Positions 1-8,689 of a stretch of 44,000 bases of DNA are shown one piece after another (the stretch's first letter is position 1; every line of letters starts with the position of its first letter). The position numbers and the translations under genes are program-made. The stretch covers positions 1 to 44,000 of the forward strand of contig NZ_JAKUDS010000021.1 in NCBI RefSeq assembly GCF_023221775.1, written 5' to 3'. Source of the stretch: Enterococcus cecorum. Lineage in GTDB: Bacteria; Bacillota; Bacilli; Lactobacillales; Enterococcaceae. A model generated the notes under the pieces. It saw nothing but the letters and a program-made list of their open reading frames with translations. It was not told the DNA's origin and ran no database searches.

Positions 1-1
1 T

Positions 2-1672
2 ACAGAAGAAAAAGACCGCGGTACTGATCTTAAGAATCCAGATACAGATGGCGATGGTGTGAAAGATGGTCAAGAAGTCAAAGATGTCACAGATCCATTG
101 AATCCAGATACCGACAAAGATGGGTTAACCGATGGAGAAGAAAAAGACCGTGGCACAGATCCTAATACTCCAGATACAGATGGCGATGGTCATACAGATA
201 AGGAAGAAGTCGATGCCGGTTCAAACCAATTAGATCCTAACTCAACACCAGAAGATATCGACGGAGATGGGATTCCAAATGATAAAGATCCAGATATCGA
301 TGGAGATGGCTTATCAAATGACAAAGAAAAAGAATTAGGCACGGATCCAAAGAATTCAGATACCGATGGCGATGGTGTGAAAGATGGTCAAGAAGTCAAA
401 GATGGTACGGATCCATTGAACCCAGATACTGATAAAGATGGGTTAACAGATGGAGAAGAAATAGACCATATCACAGATCCTAAGAATCCAGATACCGACG
501 GTGACGGTTATTCAGATAAGGAAGAAGTCGATGCTGGTTCAAATCCATTAGATCCTAACTCAACACCAGAAGATATCGATGGAGATGGGATTCCAAATGA
601 TAAAGATCCAGATATCGATGGGGATGGCGTGAAGAATGAGGAAGAAACCGAAAAAGGCACAGATCCTAAGAACCCAGATACCGATGGGGATGGCGTCAAC
701 GATGGTCAAGAAGTCAAAGATGGCACAGATCCATTAAACCAAGACACTGATGGCGATGGATTATCAGATGGTTTTGAAAAAGACCTTGGCACAAATCCTA
801 AGAATCCAGATACCGATGGCGATGGTTTGAACGATATCGAAGAGTGGTTTAACAACACAGATCCTAAGAATCCAGACACGGATGGAGATAGCTATACTGA
901 TAAAGAAGAAGTCGATGCTGGTTCTGACCCATTAGATTCTAAGTCAACACCAGAAGATGTCGATGGAGATGGGATTCCAAATGATAAAGATCCAGATATC
1001 GATGGGGATGGCGTGAAGAATGAGGAAGAGACCGAAAAAGGCACAGATCCATTAAACCCAGATACCGATAGCGATGGTGTGAAAGATGGTCAAGAAATCA
1101 AAGATGGCACAGATCCATTGAACCCAGATACCGATAAAGATGGGTTATCAGACGGAGAAGAAAAAGACCATGGCACGGATCCGTTAAATCCAGACACCGA
1201 TGGCGACGGCTATTCAGATCAAGAAGAAGTCTATGCTGGTTCAAATCCATTAGATCCTAACTCAACACCAGAAGATATCGATGGAGATGGGATTCCAAAT
1301 TATAAAGATCCAGATATCGATGGGGACGGATTAACCAATAACCAAGAAAAAGAATTAGGTACAGATTCATTAAATCCAGATACCGATGGCGATGGTGTTA
1401 ATGATGGTCAAGAAGTTTCTGGCGATAAGGATAAAGGAATCAAACCTACTGATCCATTAAATCCAGATACTGATGGCGATGGTGTCAAAGATGGTCAAGA
1501 AATCAAAGATGGCACAGATCCATTGAACCCAGATACCGATAAAGATGGTTTAACAGATGGAGAAGAGAAAGTTCATGGTACTGATTCGAATAATGCCGAC
1601 ACCGATGGCGATGGCTATAATGATGGAAAAGAAGTGAAGGAAGGTACCGATCCATTAGATCCAACAGACCAC
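2..1672 (+). repeat. Tandem Asp-rich repeat array with a 318-bp higher-order period
   Basis: At protein level the basic unit is 22 residues (66 bp), starting DGDG and ending DPLNPDT. Units are organised into a 106-residue (318-bp) superrepeat of lengths 22+22+27+13+22. The 27-residue unit ends STPEDI and the 13-residue unit reads [18 protein letters not shown] segments begin at 242, 560, 944 and 1262, so spacings are 318, 384 and 318; the middle copy carries one extra 66-bp unit. The last partial block has a 29-residue variant ([12 protein letters not shown]). DNA-level identity between copies is high, so recombination and length variation are likely. Confidence 0.9.
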
Positions 1673-2560
1673 CCAACTTCAACTGACAATAACGGTGGTA
1701 ATACTGGCAACAACGGTAGTGACAATGGAAATAATGGGGGAACAGCAGTAGGAGATCGTGTGAATGTTTACCGCGTCTACAACCATAACTCTGGAGAACA
1801 CGTATATACGACGGATAAAGCGGAATACGACAACTTGGTGAAAGTTGGTTGGACAGGTGAAGGGGTGGCTTGGATTGCTTCTAATCATGGTACAGCAATC
1901 TACCGTCTATACAATAAAGCAACCGGCCAACATCTATATACAGCGGATAAAGAACAATACGATTTATTAGCTACACAAGGTTGGACACAAGAAGGTCTAG
2001 CATTCTACTCTAACCCAGCAGATGGCCTAGCAGTTCGTCACCTTTACAATGCTAAAACAGGTCAACATGTTTACACAACTTCTCAAAACGAATATGACGA
2101 ATTAGTGAAACATGGATGGAGTGCACAAGACAATACTTGGAATGCAGTGGAAACCGTAACGAATGTCTATCGTGTATACAACCACAATTCTGGGGAACAT
2201 CTATACACTGCCGATGAAAATGAATACTACAAACTTGCAAGTCTAGGTTGGAAGAAGGAAGGTCTAGCATGGCAAACTGATTCACTTGGTGACAAAGTTT
2301 ACCGTCTATACCAAGCTTCAACAGGTACCCACCACTTTACAACCAGTGAAGCAGAGTATGTCGCAATGGCAGCTCAGGGTTGGACACAAGAAGGGGTAGC
2401 ATTCTATACGGATTCAAGTAAGTCGGTCGAAGTTTTCCACTTATTCAATCCAAAAGCCAAAGCAATTGCCCAACATTTATTCACAACGGATGTGAAAGAA
2501 CGTGAAAAATTAGTGGCTCGCGGATGGCAAGTTCAAGAATCAATCTATCGAGGTTTATAA
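2..2560 (+). CDS. Large repeat surface protein (TSP3-like Ca-binding repeats plus DUF5648 repeats), 5' partial
   Basis: The reading frame is open at the left edge, so the N-terminus and any signal peptide are outside the window. About 550 residues are Asp-rich units of roughly 22 residues (DxDxDG...TDP.NPDT) that resemble thrombospondin type 3 and related bacterial calcium-binding repeats. A Gly/Asn/Ser linker follows (about 1672-1755). The C-terminus has six repeats of about 38 residues with the pattern YRxYNxxSGEHxYT...GWxxEG, as in DUF5648 (about 1762-2557). No LPXTG sorting motif or C-terminal membrane anchor is visible; the protein ends SIYRGL. By analogy it is probably a secreted or surface-exposed stalk with Ca2+-rigidified repeats and a C-terminal wall- or ligand-binding region, but its function is unknown. 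A strong terminator follows. The GTG at 59 lies inside the repeats and is not a real start. Confidence 0.85.
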   Translation, partial: TEEKDRGTDLKNPDTDGDGVKDGQEVKDVTDPLNPDTDKDGLTDGEEKDRGTDPNTPDTDGDGHTDKEEVDAGSNQLDPNSTPEDIDGDGIPNDKDPDIDGDGLSNDKEKELGTDPKNSDTDGDGVKDGQEVKDGTDPLNPDTDKDGLTDGEEIDHITDPKNPDTDGDGYSDKEEVDAGSNPLDPNSTPEDIDGDGIPNDKDPDIDGDGVKNEEETEKGTDPKNPDTDGDGVNDGQEVKDGTDPLNQDTDGDGLSDGFEKDLGTNPKNPDTDGDGLNDIEEWFNNTDPKNPDTDGDSYTDKEEVDAGSDPLDSKSTPEDVDGDGIPNDKDPDIDGDGVKNEEETEKGTDPLNPDTDSDGVKDGQEIKDGTDPLNPDTDKDGLSDGEEKDHGTDPLNPDTDGDGYSDQEEVYAGSNPLDPNSTPEDIDGDGIPNYKDPDIDGDGLTNNQEKELGTDSLNPDTDGDGVNDGQEVSGDKDKGIKPTDPLNPDTDGDGVKDGQEIKDGTDPLNPDTDKDGLTDGEEKVHGTDSNNADTDGDGYNDGKEVKEGTDPLDPTDHPTSTDNNGGNTGNNGSDNGNNGGTAVGDRVNVYRVYNHNSGEHVYTTDKAEYDNLVKVGWTGEGVAWIASNHGTAIYRLYNKATGQHLYTADKEQYDLLATQGWTQEGLAFYSNPADGLAVRHLYNAKTGQHVYTTSQNEYDELVKHGWSAQDNTWNAVETVTNVYRVYNHNSGEHLYTADENEYYKLASLGWKKEGLAWQTDSLGDKVYRLYQASTGTHHFTTSEAEYVAMAAQGWTQEGVAFYTDSSKSVEVFHLFNPKAKAIAQHLFTTDVKEREKLVARGWQVQESIYRGL

Positions 2561-2573
2561 TCTCCTCAAATAA

Positions 2574-2615
2574 AACAAGGGAATCTCTCGTAATGGAGGG
2601 GTTCTCTTGTTTTTT
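2574..2615 (+). terminator. Rho-independent terminator of the repeat protein gene
   Basis: An imperfect stem pairs acaagggaatctctc with gaggggttctcttgt, closing a short taat-type loop and ending in a run of six T. It lies 13 bases after the TAA stop. Confidence 0.8.
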
Positions 2616-2619
2616 ACGT

Positions 2620-2648
2620 TTGTTTTCTAAAGTTATTCACGATATAAT
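2620..2648 (+). promoter_or_regulatory. Sigma-A-type promoter for the GNAT gene
   Basis: TTGTTT (2620-2625) and TATAAT (2643-2648) are separated by exactly 17 bases. The pair sits 30 bases upstream of the GNAT start and just after the preceding terminator. Confidence 0.65.
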
Positions 2649-2678
2649 GAATGTATCATTTTTTTGGAGTGGTGGCAG

Positions 2679-3215
2679 ATGAAGATTAGAGTGGCGCAAA
2701 TAGAAGATGCTGCACGGTTGGTGGAGATTTATCGCCCATATGTAGAGAAAACTGCAATTACTTTTGAGTATAAGGTTCCCAGTGTGACAGAATTTGAACA
2801 GCGGATGATAAAAACCTTAAAGAAGTATCCTTATTTGGTGTTAGAAAATGAACGAGGAAAGATTGTGGGTTATGCGTATGCGGGTACCTATAAGGAGCGC
2901 ACGGCTTACGATTGGTCTGTTGAGGTGACGGTTTATTTAGACCAGGAAAATCAAGGGCAGGGTTATGGTAAATTATTATATACAGCTTTAGAGGAATATC
3001 TAACTAAGCAGCATATTTATCAATTGACCGCTTGTATCACTGCTGGTAATGGGGCCAGTGAGCATTTTCATGAAAAGTTAGGTTATCGTAAAGTCGCGCA
3101 CTTTGAGAAAATTGGTTATAAGTTTGGACAATGGTACGATATCTGTTGGATGCAAAAGACTTTAGGGGATTTACCGTCTCAGCCTGCACGATTTATCCCA
3201 TTTAGTAAATTGTAA
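2679..3215 (+). CDS. GNAT-family N-acetyltransferase, phosphinothricin-acetyltransferase-like
   Basis: A 178-residue GNAT enzyme predicted to transfer acetyl from acetyl-CoA to an amine of unknown identity. It starts with RVAQIEDAARLVEIYRPYV, has the central TFEY segment typical of the Pat/YncA subgroup, and carries the acetyl-CoA loop QGQGYGKLLY. The C-terminal half has the HEKLGYR motif that closes the fold. The chosen start is ATG 2679, 9 bases after GGAG (2666-2669); an upstream in-frame TTG at 2664 lacks room for a ribosome site. The gene is monocistronic with its own promoter. Pat homologues can acetylate glufosinate or methionine sulfoximine, but substrate cannot be read from the sequence. 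Confidence 0.88.
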   Translation: MKIRVAQIEDAARLVEIYRPYVEKTAITFEYKVPSVTEFEQRMIKTLKKYPYLVLENERGKIVGYAYAGTYKERTAYDWSVEVTVYLDQENQGQGYGKLLYTALEEYLTKQHIYQLTACITAGNGASEHFHEKLGYRKVAHFEKIGYKFGQWYDICWMQKTLGDLPSQPARFIPFSKL

Positions 3216-3250
3216 TAAAGTATATATAGTAGTTTTTTGTGAGGTGAGAA

Positions 3251-6091
3251 TTGTTGAGTAAACGAATGGAGCGGATTTATCAATATGTCTATGAGCAGAC
3301 GTCTTTATTGACTAGTTCGCAGTTGGTATTATCGGGTGTGACAACCAATGAAGTTGCTGAAGCTTTGGCCATTCAGCGGACCAATGCGAGTAAAGATTTG
3401 AATGAGTTAGTCCGTCAAGAGCGTTTAGTGAAATTAGAAGGTCGTCCCGTGCGCTATGTCGTCCAAATGCAAAAGGAAATTCCGGCGACTTCTTATAAGG
3501 ATGCTTCGATATTAGCAGCGAAACCGTCTGTAGAAACGATGGCTCAGATACCGGATACTACCAATCAAGTGGATATTTTCTCGAAAATTATCGGAATAAA
3601 AGGAAGTATGAAAAATGCGGTCGAACAAGCCAAGGCAGCGATACTTTATCCGCCACGTGGTTTGAATTGTTTAATTACGGGTCCGACTGGGTCAGGCAAG
3701 ACATACTTTGCTCATGCGATGTTTCAGTTTGCGAAGGATAATCATGTTGTGCCGGATGATCAGGATTTGATTGTCTTTAACTGTGCAGATTATGCGAATA
3801 ACCCTGAATTATTAATGAGTCATTTGTTCGGTTATGCAAAAGGGGCGTTTACCGGAGCGGATAATGAAAAAGAAGGAGTCATTGATCAAGCCAATGGTGG
3901 GATGCTCTTTTTAGATGAAATCCATCGTCTCCCTCCTGAAGGGCAAGAAATGATTTTTTATTTCATGGATCATGGCACCTATAGTCGTTTAGGAGAGACG
4001 GGCAAAAAGCATCAAGCGGATGTCCGGATTGTAGGAGCAACAACAGAAGACCCGAGTTCTGCCTTGCTAGATACGTTTGTGCGTAGAATTCCGATAAATA
4101 TTCAGTTGCCATCTTTTGAGCATCGTCCAGCGGCAGAGCAAATTGATTTAGTCCGTGTGATGGTTGCTCAAGAAGCTAAGCGAATCCAACGCACGATTAC
4201 TTTGACCGAGGATGTGGTTAAAGCGTTACTGGGCAGTGTGAGTTTTGGAAATATCGGTCAATTGAAATCGAATGTCCAACTGATTTGTGCGCGAGGTTTT
4301 TTAAATCATATGAATCAGTCACAAATTGATATAGACTTGCATGATTTATCAGAAGGAATTAAAAACGGCTTGATTGTATTGGCGAACAAGCGTGATCATT
4401 TAGCACAATTACAAAAATATCTGGTGCCGAAATTAATCGTTCAGCCAAATGAAAGTATTGTGGATATTAATATCGATTCCTATGAGCTACCTTATAATCT
4501 ATATGATATTATTGGTGATAAAGCCGCTTTGTTGAAAGCAGAAGGAATCGACCAAGAAGCGATTAATCATTTTATTAAGACGGATATCAACATTCATTTG
4601 AAATCATTTTACAAGCATCATCAATTTTCTTTCCAATCTGATAATAAATTGGCGGAATTAGTGGATCAACGGGTGATTGAAGTGACGCGTGAGATTTATC
4701 AGCTAGTAGAAAGCGAATTAAATATTGAATATCAGGCGAATTTCATCTATGCGTTTAGTTTGCATATTAGTAGTTTGCTGAAAAAATTGAATCTTGGAGA
4801 ACAACGGCAAATCAATGATAATATCCGCATGATGATTAGTGATTATCCTGAGGAGTTCAAATTGGCTCAAAGGATACGCAAAATGATTGAAGAAGCGTTT
4901 AAGGTGACGATTTTAGAAAGTGAAGATTATTATTTGGCCGCTTTACTCGTTTCACTTAAGTCCACGCCATCTGCAGGGAAAATCGGAGTAGTTGTGGCGG
5001 CGCATGGTCGTAGTTCGGCTTCTAGCATGGTAGAAGTGGTCTCCCAATTATTAGGGGTGGAGCAGTTAAGAGCAGTAGATATGCCTTTAGATATGTCACC
5101 CAAAGTAGCGCTTGAGAAAATTGAAAAAGCGGTCGTCGAAGTCAATGATGGTAGTGGGGTGCTACTACTTGTTGATATGGGTTCGCTTGCGATTTTCTCA
5201 CAAGAAATTTATCGTCATACGAATATTCGCGTGCGGACGATTGATATGGTAACAACGGCGGTCGTTTTGGAAGCAGTGCGCAAGTCCTCGATGGTGGGGG
5301 CTGATTTAGATAGTGTATATGAGACATTGCGGAATTTCCGTGGATATGGGCATGTCGATCATGAAAGCCAGCATCAAGGTAAGAAGCCGCGTGCGATTTT
5401 AGCGGTGTGCGCCTCAGGGGAAGGAACTGCACAACGGATTAAAGAGATTTTAGAATTCTCTTTACAAAAACGTCCAGGTACTGATTTAACGATTGTCACT
5501 TCTTCAATCGCTCAAGTGAATCAGATGCTGCCTGAGGTGATGGAACGTTATCAGGTGATTGCGACTACAGGAATTGCTCAACCAAATATTCCGGTACCAT
5601 TTATCACTTTAGAGCAATTTATTGATGCCGATATCGATCAGCTATTAGACCAACTATTAATAGAAGATGAATTACTCGATTTAGATCAAAAACAATTAGA
5701 GCAAAATGTTGATGAGGATGATACGCGTCAATTGTGTATTCAATTTTTAGAGCGGAATGTGACGTTTATCAATCCGAAGAAGGTCATTGATTTATTATGG
5801 AACTTTGCAGATAAAATTATCAAACAATGGGAATTTACGCAAGAGTTGAAAGGTTTTCGCATTAACTTTATCTTGCACTGTGGGAATATGTTAGAACGTA
5901 ATGTATTGCAACGACCATTGACCCCACCGGATAATTATCAGTCGAAATTATATGCGCATCCAGACTATGAAGCGCTACATCTCTATACTCAAAGTCTTGC
6001 GCGAGCGTTAAATATCGAAATCTTGCCAGTGGAAGAGTACTATTTATTAGAAATTATCGAAAATCACCAAGCGAGAATACAGGCTGAATAA
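3251..6091 (+). CDS. manR: LevR/ManR-type sigma-54 activator with PRD, EIIA and EIIB-like domains
   Basis: A 946-residue transcriptional activator of the LevR class. Order: N-terminal winged HTH (about 1-75), AAA+ sigma-54 activation domain with Walker A GPTGSGKT (144-151), the sigma-54-contacting GAFTGA (198-203) and Walker B MLFLDE, then PRD1 (His in FSLHIS), an EIIA-Man-like domain (VVVAAHGRSS), an EIIB-like domain with Cys (LAVCASGEGTAQ), and C-terminal PRD2 (His in NFILHCGN). All expected phospho-acceptor residues appear present. In this family HPr and the cognate PTS phosphorylate the PRD and EIIA sites, coupling activity to sugar uptake. It lies directly upstream of a sigma-54-promoter PTS operon, its likely target, like mptR of E. 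faecalis. Start is TTG 3251, or possibly TTG 3254, behind GAGGTGA (3241-3247). Confidence 0.95.
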   Translation: MLSKRMERIYQYVYEQTSLLTSSQLVLSGVTTNEVAEALAIQRTNASKDLNELVRQERLVKLEGRPVRYVVQMQKEIPATSYKDASILAAKPSVETMAQIPDTTNQVDIFSKIIGIKGSMKNAVEQAKAAILYPPRGLNCLITGPTGSGKTYFAHAMFQFAKDNHVVPDDQDLIVFNCADYANNPELLMSHLFGYAKGAFTGADNEKEGVIDQANGGMLFLDEIHRLPPEGQEMIFYFMDHGTYSRLGETGKKHQADVRIVGATTEDPSSALLDTFVRRIPINIQLPSFEHRPAAEQIDLVRVMVAQEAKRIQRTITLTEDVVKALLGSVSFGNIGQLKSNVQLICARGFLNHMNQSQIDIDLHDLSEGIKNGLIVLANKRDHLAQLQKYLVPKLIVQPNESIVDINIDSYELPYNLYDIIGDKAALLKAEGIDQEAINHFIKTDINIHLKSFYKHHQFSFQSDNKLAELVDQRVIEVTREIYQLVESELNIEYQANFIYAFSLHISSLLKKLNLGEQRQINDNIRMMISDYPEEFKLAQRIRKMIEEAFKVTILESEDYYLAALLVSLKSTPSAGKIGVVVAAHGRSSASSMVEVVSQLLGVEQLRAVDMPLDMSPKVALEKIEKAVVEVNDGSGVLLLVDMGSLAIFSQEIYRHTNIRVRTIDMVTTAVVLEAVRKSSMVGADLDSVYETLRNFRGYGHVDHESQHQGKKPRAILAVCASGEGTAQRIKEILEFSLQKRPGTDLTIVTSSIAQVNQMLPEVMERYQVIATTGIAQPNIPVPFITLEQFIDADIDQLLDQLLIEDELLDLDQKQLEQNVDEDDTRQLCIQFLERNVTFINPKKVIDLLWNFADKIIKQWEFTQELKGFRINFILHCGNMLERNVLQRPLTPPDNYQSKLYAHPDYEALHLYTQSLARALNIEILPVEEYYLLEIIENHQARIQAE

Positions 6092-6105
6092 TACAGTCAA
6101 GACAG

Positions 6106-6163
6106 CGATACACTAGATACACTAATTGATTATTAGTGTATTCTTTATAGTGTATCGTTTTTT
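6106..6163 (+). promoter_or_regulatory. Nested inverted repeats: activator-binding site (UAS) and/or manR terminator
   Basis: The sequence cgatacact (6106-6114) is mirrored by agtgtatcg (6149-6157), and inside it gatacactaat (6116-6126) is mirrored by attagtgtat (6133-6142). A further half-site agtgtatcg lies at 6189-6197. The outer arms are followed by six T, so the structure could also terminate manR transcription. Repeated 9-bp sites 50-100 bases upstream of a -24/-12 promoter are what a LevR-type activator would bind; this role is inferred. Confidence 0.6.
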
Positions 6164-6206
6164 GTTGGATTTTTAAGAGTTTTTAAATAGTGTATCGTTT
6201 TAAAAG

Positions 6207-6223
6207 TTGGCACGCATCTTGCT
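6207..6223 (+). promoter_or_regulatory. Sigma-54 (-24/-12) promoter of the mannose PTS operon
   Basis: TTGGCAC (6207-6213), five bases, then TTGCT (6219-6223): a near-perfect match to the sigma-54 consensus, with GG at -24 and GC at -12 correctly spaced. It lies about 85 bases upstream of the first PTS gene, behind activator-type repeats and the gene for a GAFTGA activator. Confidence 0.93.
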
Positions 6224-6307
6224 TATATAAAAGTGGATACAAAGGAGGGAGGAAACACTAAGGATTGAAGGGTTGGTTATTCTTAAAGTTTCAAAGGAGC
6301 AGTTGGT

Positions 6308-6802
6308 ATGGATGTCCGTTTAGTTCGTATAGATGATCGTCTAATACATGGTCAAGTTGCTACGGCTTGGGCGAAACAAACCGGCATCGAGCGCATTATT
6401 GTAGTCAGTGACACAGTAGCGCGTGATGAGTTGCAAAAGTTTTTATTGAACCAAGCAGCACCACCCGGGGTCAAAGCGAACGTGGTAACGATTGATAAGA
6501 TGCTTGAGGTCTTTTATAACATTTTATTCATTAATACCAAGGTCATGTTATTATTTACTTGTCCTCAAGATATTGAACGATTGGTGAAAGCTGGCATTCA
6601 TCTTACTTCAGTGAATATTGGCGGCATGCGCTTTTCACCTGGAAAGCAGATGCTAAGCAATGTGATTTCACTTGATGACGACGACGTACGTTCATTTCGA
6701 TATTTGTATGGGAAAGGAATTGAATTGGAAGTACGTCAAGTGCCAGCTGATCGCAAAACAAACTTTATGGATTTACTCAATCGTTTCAAAGATGCGAAAT
6801 AA
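6308..6802 (+). CDS. Mannose-family PTS EIIB, stand-alone subunit
   Basis: A 164-residue EIIB of the mannose/fructose/sorbose PTS family. RIDDRLIHGQVATAW contains the phospho-acceptor His of this family, so it should be able to pass phosphate from EIIA to sugar. It is a clear paralogue of the EIIB half of the next gene, sharing QAAPPGVKANVV and a DRLxHGQVATAW motif, but has no EIIA domain. It is the first gene of the sigma-54-controlled operon; ATG follows AAAGGAG (6293-6299). An equivalent extra EIIB sits at this place in the E. faecalis mpt locus. A regulatory role, such as signalling to the upstream activator, is possible but not shown by sequence. Confidence 0.92.
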   Translation: MDVRLVRIDDRLIHGQVATAWAKQTGIERIIVVSDTVARDELQKFLLNQAAPPGVKANVVTIDKMLEVFYNILFINTKVMLLFTCPQDIERLVKAGIHLTSVNIGGMRFSPGKQMLSNVISLDDDDVRSFRYLYGKGIELEVRQVPADRKTNFMDLLNRFKDAK

Positions 6803-6851
6803 AGCATTCGTTGGTTAAACAAGGTTAATTTAATCAGTAGGAGGTATGAAG

Positions 6852-7838
6852 ATGGTAGGAATTATCCTAGCAAGTCATGGGGAATTCGCAAATGGTATTT
6901 TACAATCAGGCTCAATGATTTTCGGTGAACAACAAAATGTTGCGGCTGTTACATTGATGCCAAGCGAAGGTCCAGATGATGTTAAAGCAAAAATGGAAGC
7001 AGCAATTGCTAGCTTTGAAGATCCAGAAGAAGTTTTATTCTTAGTCGATCTTTGGGGTGGTACACCATTTAACCAAGCAAATAACTTGCTTGAAGCACAC
7101 AAAGACAAATGGGCAATCGTTGCAGGTATGAACTTACCAATGGTAATCGAAGCATATGCTTCACGATTCTCAATGAATACTGCGCATGAAATCGCAGCAC
7201 ACATTATCGCAACAGCTAAAGACGGTGTGAAAGTGAAACCTGAAGAGTTAGAACCAGCTGAAGAAAAAGCAGCCGTTCAACAACAAGGACCTGTAGGCGC
7301 AATCCCACCAGGAACTGTATTAGGCGATGGCAAGATTAAATTTGCCTTAGCTCGTATTGACTCTCGTTTATTACACGGTCAAGTAGCTACTGCTTGGACA
7401 AAAGCAGTACAACCAACACGTATCATCGTTGTTTCAGATGCCGTATCTAAAGATGAATTACGTAAGAAATTAATCGAACAAGCTGCTCCTCCAGGAGTAA
7501 AAGCAAACGTTGTTCCAATTGCTAAAATGATTGAAGTCGCTAAAGACCCTCGTTTTGGTAATACAAAGGCTTTACTATTATTTGAAAACCCACAAGATGT
7601 AGTCCGTGCAATTGAAGGCGGCGTTGACATTAAAGAAGTTAACGTTGGTTCAATGGCTCACTCTGTTGGTAAAGTATTAGTCAATAAAGTATTGTCAATG
7701 GATGCTAAAGACGTTGAAGCTTTTGAAACAATGAAAAAAGCTGGCGTGAAGTTTGATGTACGTAAAGTACCAAATGACAACAAAGACAATATGGATGCTT
7801 TATTACAAAAAGCTAAATCAGAGCTTGGTAATGCTTAA
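6852..7838 (+). CDS. manL: Mannose PTS EIIAB fusion
   Basis: A 328-residue cytoplasmic two-domain protein. EIIA (about 1-125) begins MVGIILASHGEFA, with the phospho-His at about residue 9. A Glu/Ala/Gln/Pro-rich linker follows (about 130-160). EIIB (about 163-328) has RIDSRLLHGQVATAW. It relays phosphate from HPr to the incoming hexose together with EIIC and EIID. Start ATG 6852 is preferred: AGGAGG at 6839-6844 is 7 bases away, whereas the in-frame ATG at 6846 would leave only one base. Codon use is strongly biased, as expected of an abundant glucose/mannose transporter. Confidence 0.95.
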   Translation: MVGIILASHGEFANGILQSGSMIFGEQQNVAAVTLMPSEGPDDVKAKMEAAIASFEDPEEVLFLVDLWGGTPFNQANNLLEAHKDKWAIVAGMNLPMVIEAYASRFSMNTAHEIAAHIIATAKDGVKVKPEELEPAEEKAAVQQQGPVGAIPPGTVLGDGKIKFALARIDSRLLHGQVATAWTKAVQPTRIIVVSDAVSKDELRKKLIEQAAPPGVKANVVPIAKMIEVAKDPRFGNTKALLLFENPQDVVRAIEGGVDIKEVNVGSMAHSVGKVLVNKVLSMDAKDVEAFETMKKAGVKFDVRKVPNDNKDNMDALLQKAKSELGNA

Positions 7839-7873
7839 TTTACCAAATAAAGGACTTATATAGGAGGTTTATT

Positions 7874-8671
7874 ATGTCTATTATTTCTGCAGTATTAGTC
7901 GTAGTGGTTGCCTTTTTAGCCGGAATGGAAGGTATCTTAGATGAGTTCCAATTCCATCAACCATTAGTTGCTTGTACTTTAATCGGATTAGTAACCGGTA
8001 ACTTAGAAGCCGGAATTATTTTAGGTGGTTCTCTACAAATGGTTGCCTTAGGTTGGGCAAACATTGGAGCTGCCGTAGCACCAGATGCTGCGTTAGCTTC
8101 TGTTGCTTCTGCAATTATCTTAGCTTTAGGTGGTCAAGGGGTTAAAGGTGTTGACTCTGCCTTTGCGATTGCAATGCCTCTAGCTGTTGCTGGTTTATTC
8201 TTAACAATGATCGCTCGTACTTTAGCCGTTGCTATCGTTCATGCTATGGACCGTGCGGCTGAAGCTGGTAATATTCGCGCCATTGAAATGTGGCAAGTAG
8301 TTGCTATCTGTATGCAAGGTTTACGTATCGCTATCCCAGCTACATTACTTTTAATGATTCCTGCTGAACAAGTAAAAGCTTTACTTGAAGCTATGCCTGC
8401 ATGGTTAAACGAAGGTATGGCAATCGGTGGTGGTATGGTTGTTGCCGTTGGTTATGCAATGGTTATCAACATGATGGCATCTCGCGAAGTATGGCCATTC
8501 TTCATGCTTGGTTTCGTTATCGCTGCAATTACACAAATCACATTAATTGGTTTAGGGGTTATCGGTGTTGCTTTAGCATTACTATACCTACAATTAACTA
8601 AGAATGCTGGTTCTGCTGGTGGTAACGGTGGATCAGGGGATCCTCTAGGCGATATTTTAAATGACTATTAA
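7874..8671 (+). CDS. manM: Mannose PTS EIIC membrane subunit
   Basis: A 265-residue, strongly hydrophobic protein of the ManY/EIIC-Man family that forms the sugar channel with EIID. It opens MSIISAVLVVVVAFLAGMEG and contains the family signature GWANIGAAVAPDAALAS; several membrane segments span the length. The hydrophilic C-terminus is Gly-rich and ends DILNDY. It has a strong GGAGG site just upstream and is followed after 18 bases by EIID. In related Gram-positive bacteria the EIIC/EIID pair is the receptor for class IIa bacteriocins (established for Listeria, Lactococcus and Enterococcus), so it is a plausible target here. Confidence 0.96.
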   Translation: MSIISAVLVVVVAFLAGMEGILDEFQFHQPLVACTLIGLVTGNLEAGIILGGSLQMVALGWANIGAAVAPDAALASVASAIILALGGQGVKGVDSAFAIAMPLAVAGLFLTMIARTLAVAIVHAMDRAAEAGNIRAIEMWQVVAICMQGLRIAIPATLLLMIPAEQVKALLEAMPAWLNEGMAIGGGMVVAVGYAMVINMMASREVWPFFMLGFVIAAITQITLIGLGVIGVALALLYLQLTKNAGSAGGNGGSGDPLGDILNDY

Positions 8672-8689
8672 GAAGGAGGAAAATGAGTA

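Noticed and set aside
59-61. GTG as the start of the first gene
   Set aside because: The frame is open to the window edge with the same repeat pattern upstream ([15 protein letters not shown]), and there is no ribosome site.
508-699. Minus-strand open frame in the repeat region
   Set aside because: It mirrors the repeats (Ser/Pro/Gly low complexity) and has no start signals.
2-1672. Regular repeats resembling a CRISPR array or DNA satellite
   Set aside because: Units are in frame, encode a continuous Asp-rich protein, and lack unique spacers; the repeat is a protein-coding tandem array.
6241-6335. Possible leader peptide after AAAGGAGGGAGG (6241-6252) before the stand-alone EIIB
   Set aside because: The nearest in-frame start, TTG 6265, is 16 bases from the ribosome-site-like sequence and gives only about 23 codons overlapping the EIIB gene; support is too weak.
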